This document shows positions 5,121 to 5,376 of a stretch of 5,376 bases of DNA, piece after piece. The stretch's first letter is position 1; every line of letters starts with the position of its first letter. The notes beneath the pieces were generated by a model that saw only the letters and a program-made list of their open reading frames with translations, did no database searches and was not told the DNA's origin. The DNA comes from Clostridia bacterium (GTDB lineage Bacteria > Bacillota_A > Clostridia > Lachnospirales > Cellulosilyticaceae), in assembly GCA_029239935.1 (NCBI GenBank), contig JARBTY010000207.1:1-5376 (forward strand), in the 5' to 3' direction. A program made the translations under genes and the position numbers.

Positions 5121-5376
5121 TTAGGCTAAGATTTCCTTTACTGTTTCAACAACATTTTGTATCGTAAAGCCTTTTTTCTTAAAAATGAGGTCTGCTGGTG
5201 CGGACTCTCCAAAAGTATCTAAGGCGATCACTTTACCTGATAAGCCTGTGTATTTATGCCAACCAAAACTGGTGGCAGCTTCTACTGCTACCCTTTTAAC
5301 CTGACTGGATGGTAAAATAGATTCTTTGTAGGCTGCAGTCTGATTTTCAAACACATCCATAGAAGGCATGCTGATA
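5121..5376 (-). CDS. tkt: Transketolase, C-terminal end (partial, runs off window)
   Basis: The frame is open from the window edge to TAA at 5123-5121, giving 84 residues. The Met encoded at 5369-5367 is internal, because the frame continues upstream as Ile-Ser. It matches the C-terminal domain of full-length transketolase: SMPSMDVFENQ, YKESILPSS, VAVEAATSFGWHKYTGL, GKVIALDTFGESAPA and a final GFTIQNVVETVKEIL. Transketolase is a thiamine-diphosphate enzyme that moves two-carbon units between pentose and other sugar phosphates in the non-oxidative pentose phosphate pathway. It uses the xylulose 5-phosphate made by XylB. The thiamine-diphosphate and pyrimidine domains are outside the window. 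It lies on the opposite strand to xylAB and so is not in their operon, but the placement fits pentose metabolism. Confidence 0.95.
   Translation of the reverse strand, partial: ISMPSMDVFENQTAAYKESILPSSQVKRVAVEAATSFGWHKYTGLSGKVIALDTFGESAPADLIFKKKGFTIQNVVETVKEILA

Noticed and set aside
5121..5369. Reading the transketolase fragment as a complete 82-residue small gene starting at 5369
   Set aside because: The frame stays open to the window edge as Ile-Ser before that Met, in agreement with the transketolase family, so this is an internal Met of a truncated gene.

Overview
The window is an AT-rich piece of a Firmicutes chromosome. The protein style, strong AAGGAGG-type ribosome binding sites and sigma-A-like promoters suggest a fermentative member of the Clostridia, possibly Lachnospirales-like. 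That placement is a judgement from sequence style, not a database match. The content is a compact D-xylose catabolism locus between two housekeeping genes. I found no RNA genes, insertion sequences, CRISPR arrays or phage genes.

Layout. Positions 1-157 (+) are the 3' end of recR, followed by a perfect 18-bp AT-rich stem-loop (181-224). A ROK-family regulator gene (367-1503, +), probably xylR, has its own promoter. A 132-bp gap carries three TTTTAAA elements spaced about one helical turn apart, an excellent promoter (TTGAAA, 17 bp, TATAAT) and an inverted repeat over the predicted transcription start. These lead into xylA, xylose isomerase (1636-2955, +). A 161-bp gap with two hairpins, the second a canonical intrinsic terminator, separates xylA from xylB, xylulokinase (3117-4613, +). 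A 16-bp stem with U-rich flanks lies between xylB and a convergent ArsR/SmtB-type regulator gene (4679-4978, -). Upstream of that regulator are a near-consensus promoter and a candidate operator. Next come a strong terminator and the 3' end of a transketolase gene (5121-5376, -), which continues off the window.

How the genes fit together. XylA converts D-xylose to D-xylulose, XylB phosphorylates it to xylulose 5-phosphate, and transketolase feeds that into the non-oxidative pentose phosphate pathway. The window therefore holds the intracellular route from xylose to central metabolism, plus a likely pathway-specific ROK repressor. No xylose transporter is visible. The role of the ArsR-like regulator is unknown; nothing links it to xylose except position.

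Novelty. The enzymes are ordinary and intact. The points worth a second look are regulatory: a terminator inside the xylA-xylB pair, the operator candidates at xylA and the ArsR-like gene, the phased AT elements, and an ArsR-like protein lacking the classical CxC metal motif. I do not see a new biological system here.
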